Part shown: piece after piece, positions 39,179 to 47,744 of the stretch | Position numbering within the stretch: position 1 is the first letter of the stretch | How the letters are laid out: every line of letters begins with the position of its first letter | From: Martinezella lusitana | Lineage (GTDB): Bacteria; Pseudomonadota; Alphaproteobacteria; Rhizobiales; Rhizobiaceae | NCBI RefSeq assembly: GCF_010668395.1 | Contig: NZ_WUEY01000011.1 | Coordinates: forward strand, 124,001-188,000 | DNA: 64,000 nt | Direction of reading: 5' to 3' | Position numbers and translations under genes: made by a program | Notes under the pieces: generated by a model | Seen by the model: only the letters and a program-made list of their open reading frames with translations | Told to the model about the DNA's origin: nothing | The model's database searches: none

Positions 39179-39200
39179 GAGGCGCGCTTCGGCGCGCCTC
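39179..39200 (+). terminator. UUCG-capped hairpin after the sulfatase
   Basis: A perfect 9-bp stem (GAGGCGCGC with GCGCGCCTC) closed by a TTCG tetraloop, 14 bp after the stop. No T-run follows, so it may be a partial terminator or an mRNA-stabilising element between the sulfatase and the MoxR operon. Confidence 0.65.
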
Positions 39201-39230
39201 GCTTCACATCTGTAGATCGAAAGCTGCCTC

Positions 39231-40208
39231 ATGACCGCTCGTGACGACATCCTCGCGCTCGGCAAGCGTATCGGCCAGTCCATCATCGGGCAGGAGACCA
39301 TGGTGGAACGCCTGCTGCTGGGCCTTCTTGCCAATGGCCATCTCCTTGTCGAGGGCCTGCCGGGGCTTGCCAAGACGCGCGCCATCAAAAGCCTTGCCAA
39401 GAACCTCAACTCCGAACTCTCGCGCGTGCAGTTTACCCCCGACCTGCTGCCAGCGGATATCACCGGCTCGGAGATCTATTTTTCCGACGGCGGCAAGGGC
39501 GAGTTCAAGTTCCAGCAAGGTCCGATCTTTGCCAATCTCATCCTCGCCGACGAGATCAATCGCGCGCCTGCGAAGGTGCAATCCGCCCTTCTGGAGGCGA
39601 TGGAGGAACGGCAAGTCACGGTCGGAGGAAAAAGCTACCCCCTGCCTGATCTCTTCATGGTGATGGCAACCCAGAATCCCATCGAGCAGGAGGGAACCTA
39701 TCCGCTCCCCGAGGCTCAGCTCGACCGTTTCCTCATGCATGTGGAGGTCGGCTATCCGGACGAGACCTCGGAGGCCGCGATCATGCGCCTCAATCGCGAT
39801 GAGGAAAACGCCGCCCATAGCGGCCACCCGCCGGTCGCGACGGAACGCCTCGACCCGCAGGCCGTCTTCCAGGCACGCAAGGAAATCGGCAGCGTCACGG
39901 TGTCGTCACCCGTGGAGAAATATATCGTCGCTCTCGTTTTCGCGACGCGCTACCCGGACCGCTATGACAAGGAGCTTGCCAAGCTCCTGCAGGTCGGCGC
40001 AAGTCCGCGCGGCGTCATAGGCCTCGACAAGGTCGCGCGATCTCGGGCCTGGCTCAACGGGCGCGACTATGTGACCCCGGACGACGTCAAGGCCGTCGTC
40101 AACGATGTCCTTCGTCATCGCCTGATCCTCTCCTATGAGGCGCATGCATCCAACACCCGCGCGGACGACGTGGTCGATCGCATCACGGAACTGGTGGCGG
40201 TCTCATGA
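39231..40208 (+). CDS. MoxR-family AAA+ ATPase
   Basis: A 325-residue MoxR ATPase with Walker A GLPGLAKT (residues 42-49), Walker B LILADEIN, sensor region ATQNPIEQEGTYPLPEAQLDRF in two adjoining stretches and the C-terminal lid. MoxR proteins act as chaperone-like partners of von Willebrand A proteins, which follow here. The gene heads a tightly overlapping operon to 45476. No regulon box lies directly before it, so transcription probably comes through the sulfatase gene. Confidence 0.93.
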   Translation: MTARDDILALGKRIGQSIIGQETMVERLLLGLLANGHLLVEGLPGLAKTRAIKSLAKNLNSELSRVQFTPDLLPADITGSEIYFSDGGKGEFKFQQGPIFANLILADEINRAPAKVQSALLEAMEERQVTVGGKSYPLPDLFMVMATQNPIEQEGTYPLPEAQLDRFLMHVEVGYPDETSEAAIMRLNRDEENAAHSGHPPVATERLDPQAVFQARKEIGSVTVSSPVEKYIVALVFATRYPDRYDKELAKLLQVGASPRGVIGLDKVARSRAWLNGRDYVTPDDVKAVVNDVLRHRLILSYEAHASNTRADDVVDRITELVAVS

Positions 40209-41164
40209 ATTCCCGGGCGACGGCGGAGGGCGACGAACGGATTCATGTCACGACGGAAGGGCTTGTCGCGCTCGAAAGCCAGGCGCGGGACCTTACCTTC
40301 GTGCAGCGCGCCAGAAGCCATCAGCAACTCGCGGGACGCATGCAATCTGCCCTTCGCGGCCGCGGCCTGATCTTCGAGGAATTGCGCCAGTACCTGCCGG
40401 GAGACGATATCCGCTCCATCGACTGGCGGGTAACGGCGCGGACCGGCGGACCGGTCGTTCGCGTCTACGACGAGGAGAAGGAGCGGCCCGCGATCGTCAT
40501 CGTCGATCAAAGGATCAACATGTTCTTCGGCAGTCGCCGATCCATGAAATCGGTCACGGCGGCCGAGGCGGCGATGCTATGTGCCTGGCGCACGCTCGGC
40601 TCGGGCGATCGTATCGGCGGATTCGTCATCGGCGATACCGGCATTGCCGAGATCAAGCCGCATCGGAGCCGCAACGCCGTCGTCGCGCTTGCCGACGCGA
40701 TCGCCCGGCAGAACGCCCTGCTTTGCGCGACCTACACCGAGAAGGCATCTCCGGCCAGGCTCGACGAAACGCTTTTGCAGGTCGCCAACATCGCCCATCA
40801 CGACCATCTGCTGATCCTGATAACCGACTTCGACGGCCACGGTGATCGCACGCGCGACCTCCTTCTCAGGCTGTCGAGCCGCAACGATGTCATCTGCCTG
40901 CTGATTTACGATCCGTTTCTTCTGGAACTGCCGCGAAGCGGCGATATCGTCGTCAGCGGCGGCGGATTGCAGGCCCAGCTTCCACTCGGCAGGAATGCGG
41001 TGCGCAGTTCCATCGACACATTTGCCCGTCGTCGCGGCCGGGAGCTTCGCGCCTGGCAGCGGGATCTGGGCCTGCCCATGCTGCCGGTGTCTTCCGCCGA
41101 GGAAACGGCGCCACAACTGCGGCGCCTCCTGGAGCAGGCGGCCTGGCGACAGCGGAGGCGATGA
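40205..41164 (+). CDS. DUF58 domain protein
   Basis: A 319-residue DUF58 protein with the family signature YLPGDDIRSIDWRVTARTG and VYDEEKERPAIVIVDQ. DUF58 proteins regularly accompany MoxR and VWA proteins and probably form part of the same complex. It overlaps moxR and the next gene by four bases each, so the stoichiometry is likely set by coupled translation. Confidence 0.92.
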   Translation: MNSRATAEGDERIHVTTEGLVALESQARDLTFVQRARSHQQLAGRMQSALRGRGLIFEELRQYLPGDDIRSIDWRVTARTGGPVVRVYDEEKERPAIVIVDQRINMFFGSRRSMKSVTAAEAAMLCAWRTLGSGDRIGGFVIGDTGIAEIKPHRSRNAVVALADAIARQNALLCATYTEKASPARLDETLLQVANIAHHDHLLILITDFDGHGDRTRDLLLRLSSRNDVICLLIYDPFLLELPRSGDIVVSGGGLQAQLPLGRNAVRSSIDTFARRRGRELRAWQRDLGLPMLPVSSAEETAPQLRRLLEQAAWRQRRR

Positions 41165-41679
41165 TGGCATCCGGAGCAAGCATCGACCAGATGACCAACG
41201 TCGCGCTTCGTTCGCTGCACGACGTTGCCGTTCCGCAGCCGGTTGCCTGGCTGCCGCAAACCTGGGGATGGGCGGTCCTTTTCATCGTCGCCGTTGCGGC
41301 CTTAGGCACCTATGCCTGGTCGAGATGGCGGCGATACCGGAAAAACGCCTACCGCCGCGAAGCCTTGCGCCTCGTGGACCGGATCGCCGACAACGTCGAA
41401 GGGACGGGACTGCAACGCCGGCAGATGGAAGAGCTGGCGGAAATCGTCAAAAGAACGGCGCTCGCGACCTGGCAGCGCGAGCGTGTGGCTGGTTTGGCGG
41501 GCGCCGACTGGAATGCGTTTCTGGGCGCCTCCTTCGACGGTTCCGAAAATTCGGCTCTCAAGAGCCTGCTTGACGACCTCGAATATCGCAAGGACGGGAC
41601 ACCGGAGCAGGTCTCGCCGATGGCCGCTGGCGACGCCATCGCCGGCGCCAGGCGATGGATCGAGGGACATCATGTATGA
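41161..41679 (+). CDS. DUF4381 family single-pass membrane protein
   Basis: A 172-residue protein with a transmembrane segment at about residues 38-57 (WAVLFIVAVAALGTYAW), followed by a basic cytosolic stretch and a C-terminal helical domain (WNAFLGASFDG). This matches DUF4381, usually found between DUF58 and BatA-like genes. Four-base overlap upstream and eight-base overlap downstream. Confidence 0.87.
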   Translation: MMASGASIDQMTNVALRSLHDVAVPQPVAWLPQTWGWAVLFIVAVAALGTYAWSRWRRYRKNAYRREALRLVDRIADNVEGTGLQRRQMEELAEIVKRTALATWQRERVAGLAGADWNAFLGASFDGSENSALKSLLDDLEYRKDGTPEQVSPMAAGDAIAGARRWIEGHHV

Positions 41680-42661
41680 ACTCGCCCTGCCCTGGCTGCT
41701 CCTTTTGCTTCCGGTCCCGCTGCTGGCGTGGCGCCTGCTCCCTCCGCGCCACTCGATCGAGCCTTCGGTTCGGCTGCCTTTTTTCGACGATGTCGCCAAG
41801 GCGGCCGGCATTACACCGTCTCAAGGCTCCGTCATCGCGGGAAGAACCCGATCACAGGCGGCCATGCAGGCAACGGTATGGTGTCTGCTTGTCGTTGCGC
41901 TGGCGCGACCGCAGTTCATCGAGCCGCCGATCGAAAAATCGGAACCGCAGCGCGACATTCTGCTGGCTCTCGACCTTTCCCAATCGATGGACACAAGGGA
42001 TTTCGCCAAGCCTGACGGATCGCCGGAGCCGCGCGTCGAAGCGGTCAAGCAGACCGTTACAGACTTCATTGCGAAGCGGACCGGCGACAGGATCGGATTG
42101 ATTGCGTTTGGCGACGCCCCCTACCCGCTCGCGCCCTTCACAATGGATCATCCGCTGGTGAGCAAGATGGTCGCAAACCTGCTTCCGGGCATCGCCGGGC
42201 CGCGCACGGCATTGGGAGACTCGCTCGGCCTCGCCATTCGGATGTTCGACAAGACGAACATGCCGGAAAAAGTCCTGATCCTGCTCACCGACGGTAACGA
42301 CACGGCCAGCCGGATGCCGCCTCTGAAGGCCGCCGAAATCGCCAGGACCAAGGGCATTACGATCCACACCATCGGCATAGGCGATCCGAAGGCGAGCGGC
42401 GAGGACAAGCTGGATATGGCGACGCTGCAACAGATCGCGGCAAAAACAGGCGGACGTTACTTCTTCGGCAGCGACCAGACGTCTCTGTCTGCCATCTACA
42501 ATGTTCTCGACGCAATCACGCCGCAGGCGCAGCGGAGCCTCTCCTGGCGTCCGCGCATCGAACTTTTCCCGTGGCCGCTCGCCGCCGCAGTTCTGCTTTT
42601 ATCCGGCTGGTATCTCTCTTCCGGCATGATCGGAGTCGCAAGGCGGAGGTTCGCAGGATGA
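41672..42661 (+). CDS. batA: VWA-domain membrane protein (BatA-like)
   Basis: A 329-residue protein with an N-terminal membrane anchor, a von Willebrand A domain with an intact MIDAS motif DLSQS (residues 101-105), and a C-terminal membrane segment (WPLAAAVLLLSGWYLSSG). The start is the ATG at 41672, inside the end of the DUF4381 gene. The Bat proteins, named from the aerotolerance operon of Bacteroides, probably serve as an envelope adaptor complex driven by MoxR. Confidence 0.9.
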   Translation: MYELALPWLLLLLPVPLLAWRLLPPRHSIEPSVRLPFFDDVAKAAGITPSQGSVIAGRTRSQAAMQATVWCLLVVALARPQFIEPPIEKSEPQRDILLALDLSQSMDTRDFAKPDGSPEPRVEAVKQTVTDFIAKRTGDRIGLIAFGDAPYPLAPFTMDHPLVSKMVANLLPGIAGPRTALGDSLGLAIRMFDKTNMPEKVLILLTDGNDTASRMPPLKAAEIARTKGITIHTIGIGDPKASGEDKLDMATLQQIAAKTGGRYFFGSDQTSLSAIYNVLDAITPQAQRSLSWRPRIELFPWPLAAAVLLLSGWYLSSGMIGVARRRFAG

Positions 42662-44205
42662 TCTCCGATTTCCATTTTCTAAGGCCGTGGTGGCTGGCGG
42701 CCATCGTCCTGCCTGTAATCATCGTTTGGCTGGCGTCACGAACGACGGATATTCGGCGGCACTGGAAAGGCATGATCGCGCCGCATCTGCTCGACAACCT
42801 TCTGATCGAGCCGGATCAGCAGCGCCACCTGAGGCCGGTCTGGCTGCTCGCCCTGGTGCTTGCCCTGATGGCGGTGGGCCTGGCAGGGCCGACATGGAAG
42901 CGCGAGGCATCGCCCTTTGCCGCAGACACGGCCGCCCTCGTCATCGCCGTCGATCTTTCGCGATCAATGGACGCCACCGATATCAGTCCGAGCCGGATCG
43001 AGCGCGCAAAGCTTAAGATCCATGACATTCTGGCGATGAGGCAAGGCGCGCGCGCAGCCGTGATCGCCTACGCGGGAAGCGCGCATCTTGTCGTGCCTTT
43101 AACCGACGATGACGCCCTGATCGAAACCTACACGGACGCGCTGGCAACCGACATAATGCCGAAGCCTGGCAAGGACACGCCCGCTGCGCTTCTGCTGGCC
43201 GACAGCTTGTTGAAGACGGACGGTTCGAGTGGAACGATCCTGCTTCTGACGGACGGGGTGGAGGACGCCGCGATCACGGCTGCCAAGAGCATCGAAAACG
43301 ACATCCTGATCCTCGGCTTTGGGACGGCCGCCGGCGGTTCGCTCAATCCGGCCAGGGGCAATCCGGGCGCGGTATCGGGTGGTCACGAAACCGCCTCGGG
43401 GCTCGACACGGACGCATTGCAAAAGACCGCCACCGCGATGGATGCCGATGTCGCGACCATGACGGATGGCGACACCGATATACGGTGGATCGCTCGAAAC
43501 ATCCAAGCGAACTTTGTTCGGCAAAGCTCCAAGGATAGCGACCGCTGGCATGACCTGGGATGGTGGTTCCTCATGCCGGCGGCATTGCTTTTCGCATTGT
43601 CGTTCCGGCGCGGCTGGGTTGTGAAGCTGATGGCGACCATGGTGGCAATCCGTCTGCTTACGCCGATTGAAGCAAGCGCCGGGGAATTTGCGGATATGTG
43701 GCTGACGCCGGACCAGCAGGGACGGCTGGCTTTCGAGCACGGCGACTTCGAGACGGCCGCCAAGCTCTTCAAGGATCCGCCGTGGAAAGGCATCGCTCTT
43801 TACCGCGCTGGCCACTTCGATCAAGCCTACGACACCTTTGCCGCGAGCGACACGCCGGAAAGCCGGTACAATCAGGGCAATTGCCTGATGCACATGGGCA
43901 AGTTCGACGAGGCCGTCGACGCCTATCGCAGAGCGCTTGCGGCAAGGAAGGATTGGCCGGAGGCCGAGGCAAATCTCGCAATCGCCGAGCGGCTGAAGAA
44001 GCAGCAGGAAGACGACGATCAGGCGCAGGAGCCGAACGAAAAGCCCGATAGCATCCAGTTCGACGACAAGGGCAAGCGTGGCAAGGCCGGCACGGTGAAC
44101 CTTGCGGAACAGACAGCGGAAATGTGGATCCGGAATATCCCGATCAGCCCGGCAGACCTGATGGCGCGGCGATTTGCCCTGGAGACCAAGGGAGCACGGC
44201 CATGA
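42658..44205 (+). CDS. VWA-domain protein fused to TPR region (BatB-BatC fusion-like)
   Basis: A 515-residue membrane protein. Two N-terminal membrane segments flank the start of a VWA domain whose MIDAS motif is DLSRS (residues 99-103). A further membrane segment near 310-335 leads to a periplasmic TPR region (ESRYNQGNCLMHMGKFDEAV and the following repeat) and a charged tail with NLAEQTAEMWIRNI. The combination corresponds to BatB plus BatC in one chain, as often seen in Proteobacteria. ATGA overlaps join it to both neighbours. Confidence 0.88.
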   Translation: MISDFHFLRPWWLAAIVLPVIIVWLASRTTDIRRHWKGMIAPHLLDNLLIEPDQQRHLRPVWLLALVLALMAVGLAGPTWKREASPFAADTAALVIAVDLSRSMDATDISPSRIERAKLKIHDILAMRQGARAAVIAYAGSAHLVVPLTDDDALIETYTDALATDIMPKPGKDTPAALLLADSLLKTDGSSGTILLLTDGVEDAAITAAKSIENDILILGFGTAAGGSLNPARGNPGAVSGGHETASGLDTDALQKTATAMDADVATMTDGDTDIRWIARNIQANFVRQSSKDSDRWHDLGWWFLMPAALLFALSFRRGWVVKLMATMVAIRLLTPIEASAGEFADMWLTPDQQGRLAFEHGDFETAAKLFKDPPWKGIALYRAGHFDQAYDTFAASDTPESRYNQGNCLMHMGKFDEAVDAYRRALAARKDWPEAEANLAIAERLKKQQEDDDQAQEPNEKPDSIQFDDKGKRGKAGTVNLAEQTAEMWIRNIPISPADLMARRFALETKGARP

Positions 44206-45476
44206 ACTGGCTAATGCTGGTATTCGCTATGCTCGTGCCTGCCACCGCCATGGCGGCGGGGCCGTTTGCGCGGGCGGATATTGACGATGGCAAGAACATC
44301 GTGCCGGGGCAGCAACTGCATATCACCGTCCAGGTCTTCGCGCCGAACTATTTCACCTCGCCGCCGCAGTTTCCCCTGTTCGATATGCCGAATGCCTTGG
44401 TGACGCTTTCGGAGGAACGTGCTCGCAACGCGGTGCAGACCATAGACGGCACGCAATACTCCATCATCGCCCGCGGCTATGTGGTGGTTCCGCAAGTCTC
44501 GGGCGCCTTTAATGTACCGGGGATCCAGATCGAGCTTGGATATTCGGCCGATGGAACGCCGACGACCGCTGTTGCCGCAACCCAACCGCTCGCTTTCACA
44601 GTCGGCAAGGGTGACGACAATTCCGCGCCGATCTTCGCCGCCCGGGGCCTTCGGATCAAACAATCCTTCGATCGCGACCCGGAAGCCATGAGGACCGGCG
44701 ACGCTCTGGTGCGGACGATCACGATTACGGCGTCCGATACCCAATCGATGCTGATCCCCCCGATCCGGTTCGAGAGTGCGCCGGGGCTCGATCAGTACAT
44801 CAGGCAGCCAAAGCTCGAAGACAATGTCGCTCTTGGCAGGGAAACGGCGAGCCGCCGCACCGAAACCATCGTCTATACGGCAACGAAGCCAGGACGATTT
44901 GCGCTTCCGGCGATCGATTATCCCTGGTTCGATGTCGATGCTCACAGCCAGGCCTTCGCCCACCTGACTGCGGGAGATGTCACCGTGACCGCTGCCCCTG
45001 CAACGGCGGGGATCGTTCCCACGCAGAGGGACGGCCGGCGCAAATTCGCCGAAGGATCCCGCCTCATCGTCGTCGCAGTTGCCGTATTGCTGTTTCTGGT
45101 GCTCGCCATCTGGCTGGCCCGCCGCCTCCCGAGACAGGCCGCGAGGATGCTGCGGGACGTCCGCTTGCGCATATCGACATCCCGACGATCGCGGCTCAGG
45201 CGCCTGAGAGCCAAGCTCCTGTCCGCCGATCTGCCGCAGGTCTATGCCGCACTCCAGCAATGGAGCCGGTTCGAGGGATACAGGACGCTCCAGGACTGGT
45301 CGGATCGGCAGCCGCAGGAAGTGCGTGACAATGTCCGCCGCCTCGAGGAAGAGCTGTATGCCGGCCGAGAAGGAGGCTTTGCGCGGCGCCGGGTTGCACG
45401 TCTTCTGGCAAAGACGGAAAGCCGGCCTGGGGCTTCCTCGCCGAAGCATTTTCTGCCCGAGTTGAATCCGGGCTGA
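44202..45476 (+). CDS. batD: BatD-like exported membrane protein
   Basis: A 424-residue protein with a cleavable signal (MNWLMLVFAMLVPATAMAAG), beta-rich periplasmic domains typical of BatD (GQQLHITVQVFAPNYF; IIARGYVVVPQVSG), a single membrane segment near residue 285-305 and a cytosolic tail rich in Arg. It closes the MoxR-Bat operon. The start ATG at 44202 overlaps the previous stop. A regulon box follows 58 bp after its stop and serves the next gene. Confidence 0.85.
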   Translation: MNWLMLVFAMLVPATAMAAGPFARADIDDGKNIVPGQQLHITVQVFAPNYFTSPPQFPLFDMPNALVTLSEERARNAVQTIDGTQYSIIARGYVVVPQVSGAFNVPGIQIELGYSADGTPTTAVAATQPLAFTVGKGDDNSAPIFAARGLRIKQSFDRDPEAMRTGDALVRTITITASDTQSMLIPPIRFESAPGLDQYIRQPKLEDNVALGRETASRRTETIVYTATKPGRFALPAIDYPWFDVDAHSQAFAHLTAGDVTVTAAPATAGIVPTQRDGRRKFAEGSRLIVVAVAVLLFLVLAIWLARRLPRQAARMLRDVRLRISTSRRSRLRRLRAKLLSADLPQVYAALQQWSRFEGYRTLQDWSDRQPQEVRDNVRRLEEELYAGREGGFARRRVARLLAKTESRPGASSPKHFLPELNPG

Positions 45477-45534
45477 AACCGTTCAGTTTCACGATGAAGC
45501 ACTTTTACAGCTGGCTTACGTAAACGACCCGGAC

Positions 45535-45552
45535 ATTTACTGTTACGTACTT
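45535..45552 (+). promoter_or_regulatory. Regulon box copy 4 (toward the formylglycine-generating enzyme)
   Basis: ATTTACTGTTACGTACTT, ending 52 bp before the ATG at 45605, with a half-site CGTAAACG at 45519-45526. Confidence 0.75.
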
Positions 45553-45604
45553 ATCAGCCGTGCCATGACACGCAAACATGGCCTCTCACGAACCGGAGGC
45601 AAGA

Positions 45605-46570
45605 ATGGCACTGGCTTTCGACGGCACGGCGTCAGAAGAAGCGGGACCGGCCGGCATGGTCTGGATACCCCGCCAGACTTTCATGATGGGTTCCGATCAC
45701 CACTATCCGGAGGAGGCTCCGGCTCATCCGGTCAAGGTCAACGGCTTCTGGATCGACGAAGCTCCCGTCACCAATCGCCGCTTCATGGAGTTCGTGAAGG
45801 CGACGGAATACGTGACGGTTGCGGAAAAGGCGCCCGATCCGAAAGACTATCCGGGTGCAATCCCCAAAATGCTCAGAGCCGGATCCCTTGTCTTCTTCCA
45901 GCCGAAATCCGTCGATGGGCCGGATATTCAACAATGGTGGACCTTCAAGTTCGGCGCCAACTGGCGCCGGCCGCTTGGAGGCTTAAGCGACTTGCGCGGC
46001 AAGCTGGATCATCCGGTGGTTCATGTCGCCTGGCATGACGCCAAGGCCTATGCCGATTGGGCGGGTCTGGACCTGCCGACAGAGGCGGAATGGGAACTTG
46101 CGGCCCGTGGCGGCCTCGAGGACACGGAATTTGCCTGGGGTGACCAATTGCAACCGGCCGGCCGGCCGATGGCCAATACCTGGCAAGGCACCTTCCCGAC
46201 CCACACGACAAAGCCCAAGGGACAGGAGCGCACGACCCCCGTCCGTTCGTTTCCCCCCAACGGATATGGCCTCTACGACATGATCGGCAACGTCTGGGAA
46301 TGGACATCCGATTACTGGAGTTCGCGCCATCCGGAGCCTGCGGAGCATTCATGCTGCATTCCTGCCAATCCCCGAGGCGGCAGAGCTGACGCCAGCTACG
46401 ACCCGCGCCAACCGGACATCCGAATTCCGCGCCGTGTCCTGAAAGGCGGCTCGCATCTCTGCGCACCGAACTACTGCCGCCGGTACAGACCGGCGGCGCG
46501 GCATGCCGAACCGGAAGACACCTCCACGAGCCATGTTGGCTTCCGATGCATCAAGCGGATTTCCGCATGA
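45605..46570 (+). CDS. Formylglycine-generating enzyme (SUMF1/FGE family)
   Basis: A 321-residue FGE-sulfatase domain protein. It starts with GMVWIPRQTFMMGSD, includes GNVWEWTSD near residue 230 and ends with HLCAPNYCRRYRPAARH. There Cys286 and Cys291 have the same spacing as the two catalytic cysteines of human FGE, so it should be an active copper-dependent oxidase that converts the sulfatase Cys to formylglycine. No signal peptide is seen, so it acts in the cytosol before sulfatase export. The ATG at 45605 follows GGAGG at 45595-45599; the ATG at 45578 lacks such a site. Confidence 0.9.
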   Translation: MALAFDGTASEEAGPAGMVWIPRQTFMMGSDHHYPEEAPAHPVKVNGFWIDEAPVTNRRFMEFVKATEYVTVAEKAPDPKDYPGAIPKMLRAGSLVFFQPKSVDGPDIQQWWTFKFGANWRRPLGGLSDLRGKLDHPVVHVAWHDAKAYADWAGLDLPTEAEWELAARGGLEDTEFAWGDQLQPAGRPMANTWQGTFPTHTTKPKGQERTTPVRSFPPNGYGLYDMIGNVWEWTSDYWSSRHPEPAEHSCCIPANPRGGRADASYDPRQPDIRIPRRVLKGGSHLCAPNYCRRYRPAARHAEPEDTSTSHVGFRCIKRISA

Positions 46571-46581
46571 GGAGAGCGACG

Positions 46582-47595
46582 ATGAGAACAGCTTATGACA
46601 GGGCGGAGGCAACGCTTGCTTCCTTGATCGCAGCGCTTGTGATGATCCTGGTCGGCATACTCCCGGCCTTGGCCCAGGAACCTTTGCCGTCGTGGAACGA
46701 CACTGCCGCCAAATCACGCATCATGGACTTCGTGAAGGCGACGGTCACCGAAGGAGGCGAAGGCTATGTGGCGCCGGAAGACCGCATTGCCGTCTTCGAC
46801 AATGACGGAACGCTCTGGACGGAACAGCCATATTATCCCCAGCTCGGCTTTATGCTGGACCGTGTCAAGACGCTCGCTCCGCAACACCCGGAATGGAAGA
46901 CCAAGGAACCGTTCAAGAGCATTTTGAACGGCGATCTCAAGGGATTGGCCAAGGGCGGCGAGATGGGCATCATGGAACTGGGAACGGCAACCCATGCCGG
47001 CATGACAACCGATCAGTTCAGCAAGATCGTCACGGACTGGTTTGCAACGGCAACCCATCCGAAAACAGGCAAGCTCTACACCGACATGACCTATCTGCCG
47101 ATGCGCGAGCTCCTGGAATACCTGCGCGCCAACGGCTTCAAGACCTACATCGTCTCCGGCGGCGGCGTCGAATTCATGCGGCCGGTCAGCGAGCGTCTGT
47201 ACGGCATTCCTCCCGAACAGGTCGTCGGCAGCACGATTGCCACGGAATATGCCATCGTCGGCGACGTGCCTGTGCTGAAGCGCCTGCCGAAGATAGATTT
47301 CGTCGACGACGGCCGAGGCAAACCGGTGGGCATCAACAAGTTCATTGGCCGCAAGCCGATCTTCGTGGCAGGCAACTCCGATGGCGACTACGAGATGATG
47401 CGATGGGTGACGGCCGCCAAAGGACCGGGCTTTGCGATGCTGGTCCACCATACCGACGCAGACCGGGAATATGCCTATGACCGCCAATCTGCTTTTGGCA
47501 AGCTCGACAAGGCGCTGAACGAGGCCGAACGCCGGAACTGGCTGGTCGTTGACATGAAGACCGACTGGAAGAAGATCTTCGCCTTCGAACAATGA
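46582..47595 (+). CDS. Exported HAD-family phosphatase
   Basis: A 337-residue HAD hydrolase with an N-terminal hydrophobic signal (LIAALVMILVGILPALAQ). Motif I is FDNDGTLW (Asp73, Asp75), motif II lies in TYIVSGGG, and GNSDGDYEM is motif IV. This is the phosphoserine-phosphatase-like branch, but periplasmic. The substrate is unknown. It lies 11 bp after the FGE gene with AGGAG overlapping the FGE stop, so the two are co-expressed. Confidence 0.87.
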   Translation: MRTAYDRAEATLASLIAALVMILVGILPALAQEPLPSWNDTAAKSRIMDFVKATVTEGGEGYVAPEDRIAVFDNDGTLWTEQPYYPQLGFMLDRVKTLAPQHPEWKTKEPFKSILNGDLKGLAKGGEMGIMELGTATHAGMTTDQFSKIVTDWFATATHPKTGKLYTDMTYLPMRELLEYLRANGFKTYIVSGGGVEFMRPVSERLYGIPPEQVVGSTIATEYAIVGDVPVLKRLPKIDFVDDGRGKPVGINKFIGRKPIFVAGNSDGDYEMMRWVTAAKGPGFAMLVHHTDADREYAYDRQSAFGKLDKALNEAERRNWLVVDMKTDWKKIFAFEQ

Positions 47596-47602
47596 CGATA
47601 AA

Positions 47603-47632
47603 GCCGCTCCGTCATGAGCCTGACGGAGCGGC
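47603..47632 (+). terminator. Strong hairpin after the HAD gene
   Basis: A perfect 12-bp stem (GCCGCTCCGTCA with TGACGGAGCGGC) around a six-base loop, 7 bp after the stop. No T-run follows. Confidence 0.7.
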
Positions 47633-47744
47633 AGCCATATTCGTGGGGCTTTGCTCATGGCGCCGAATTCAGGCGCGAACGGCGGGTTCGCCCGGCCTCT
47701 CTCAAGCCGACAGCGATCACGGAAACCCGCGAGGGGGGTCTCGC

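Noticed and set aside
37534-46570. Linking the sulfatase and FGE to the sulfur-oxidising island as one pathway
   Set aside because: They are 12 kb or more away, separated by a polyamine-type operon, and carry a different regulatory box; sulfate-ester hydrolysis is also a different chemistry from C-S cleavage.
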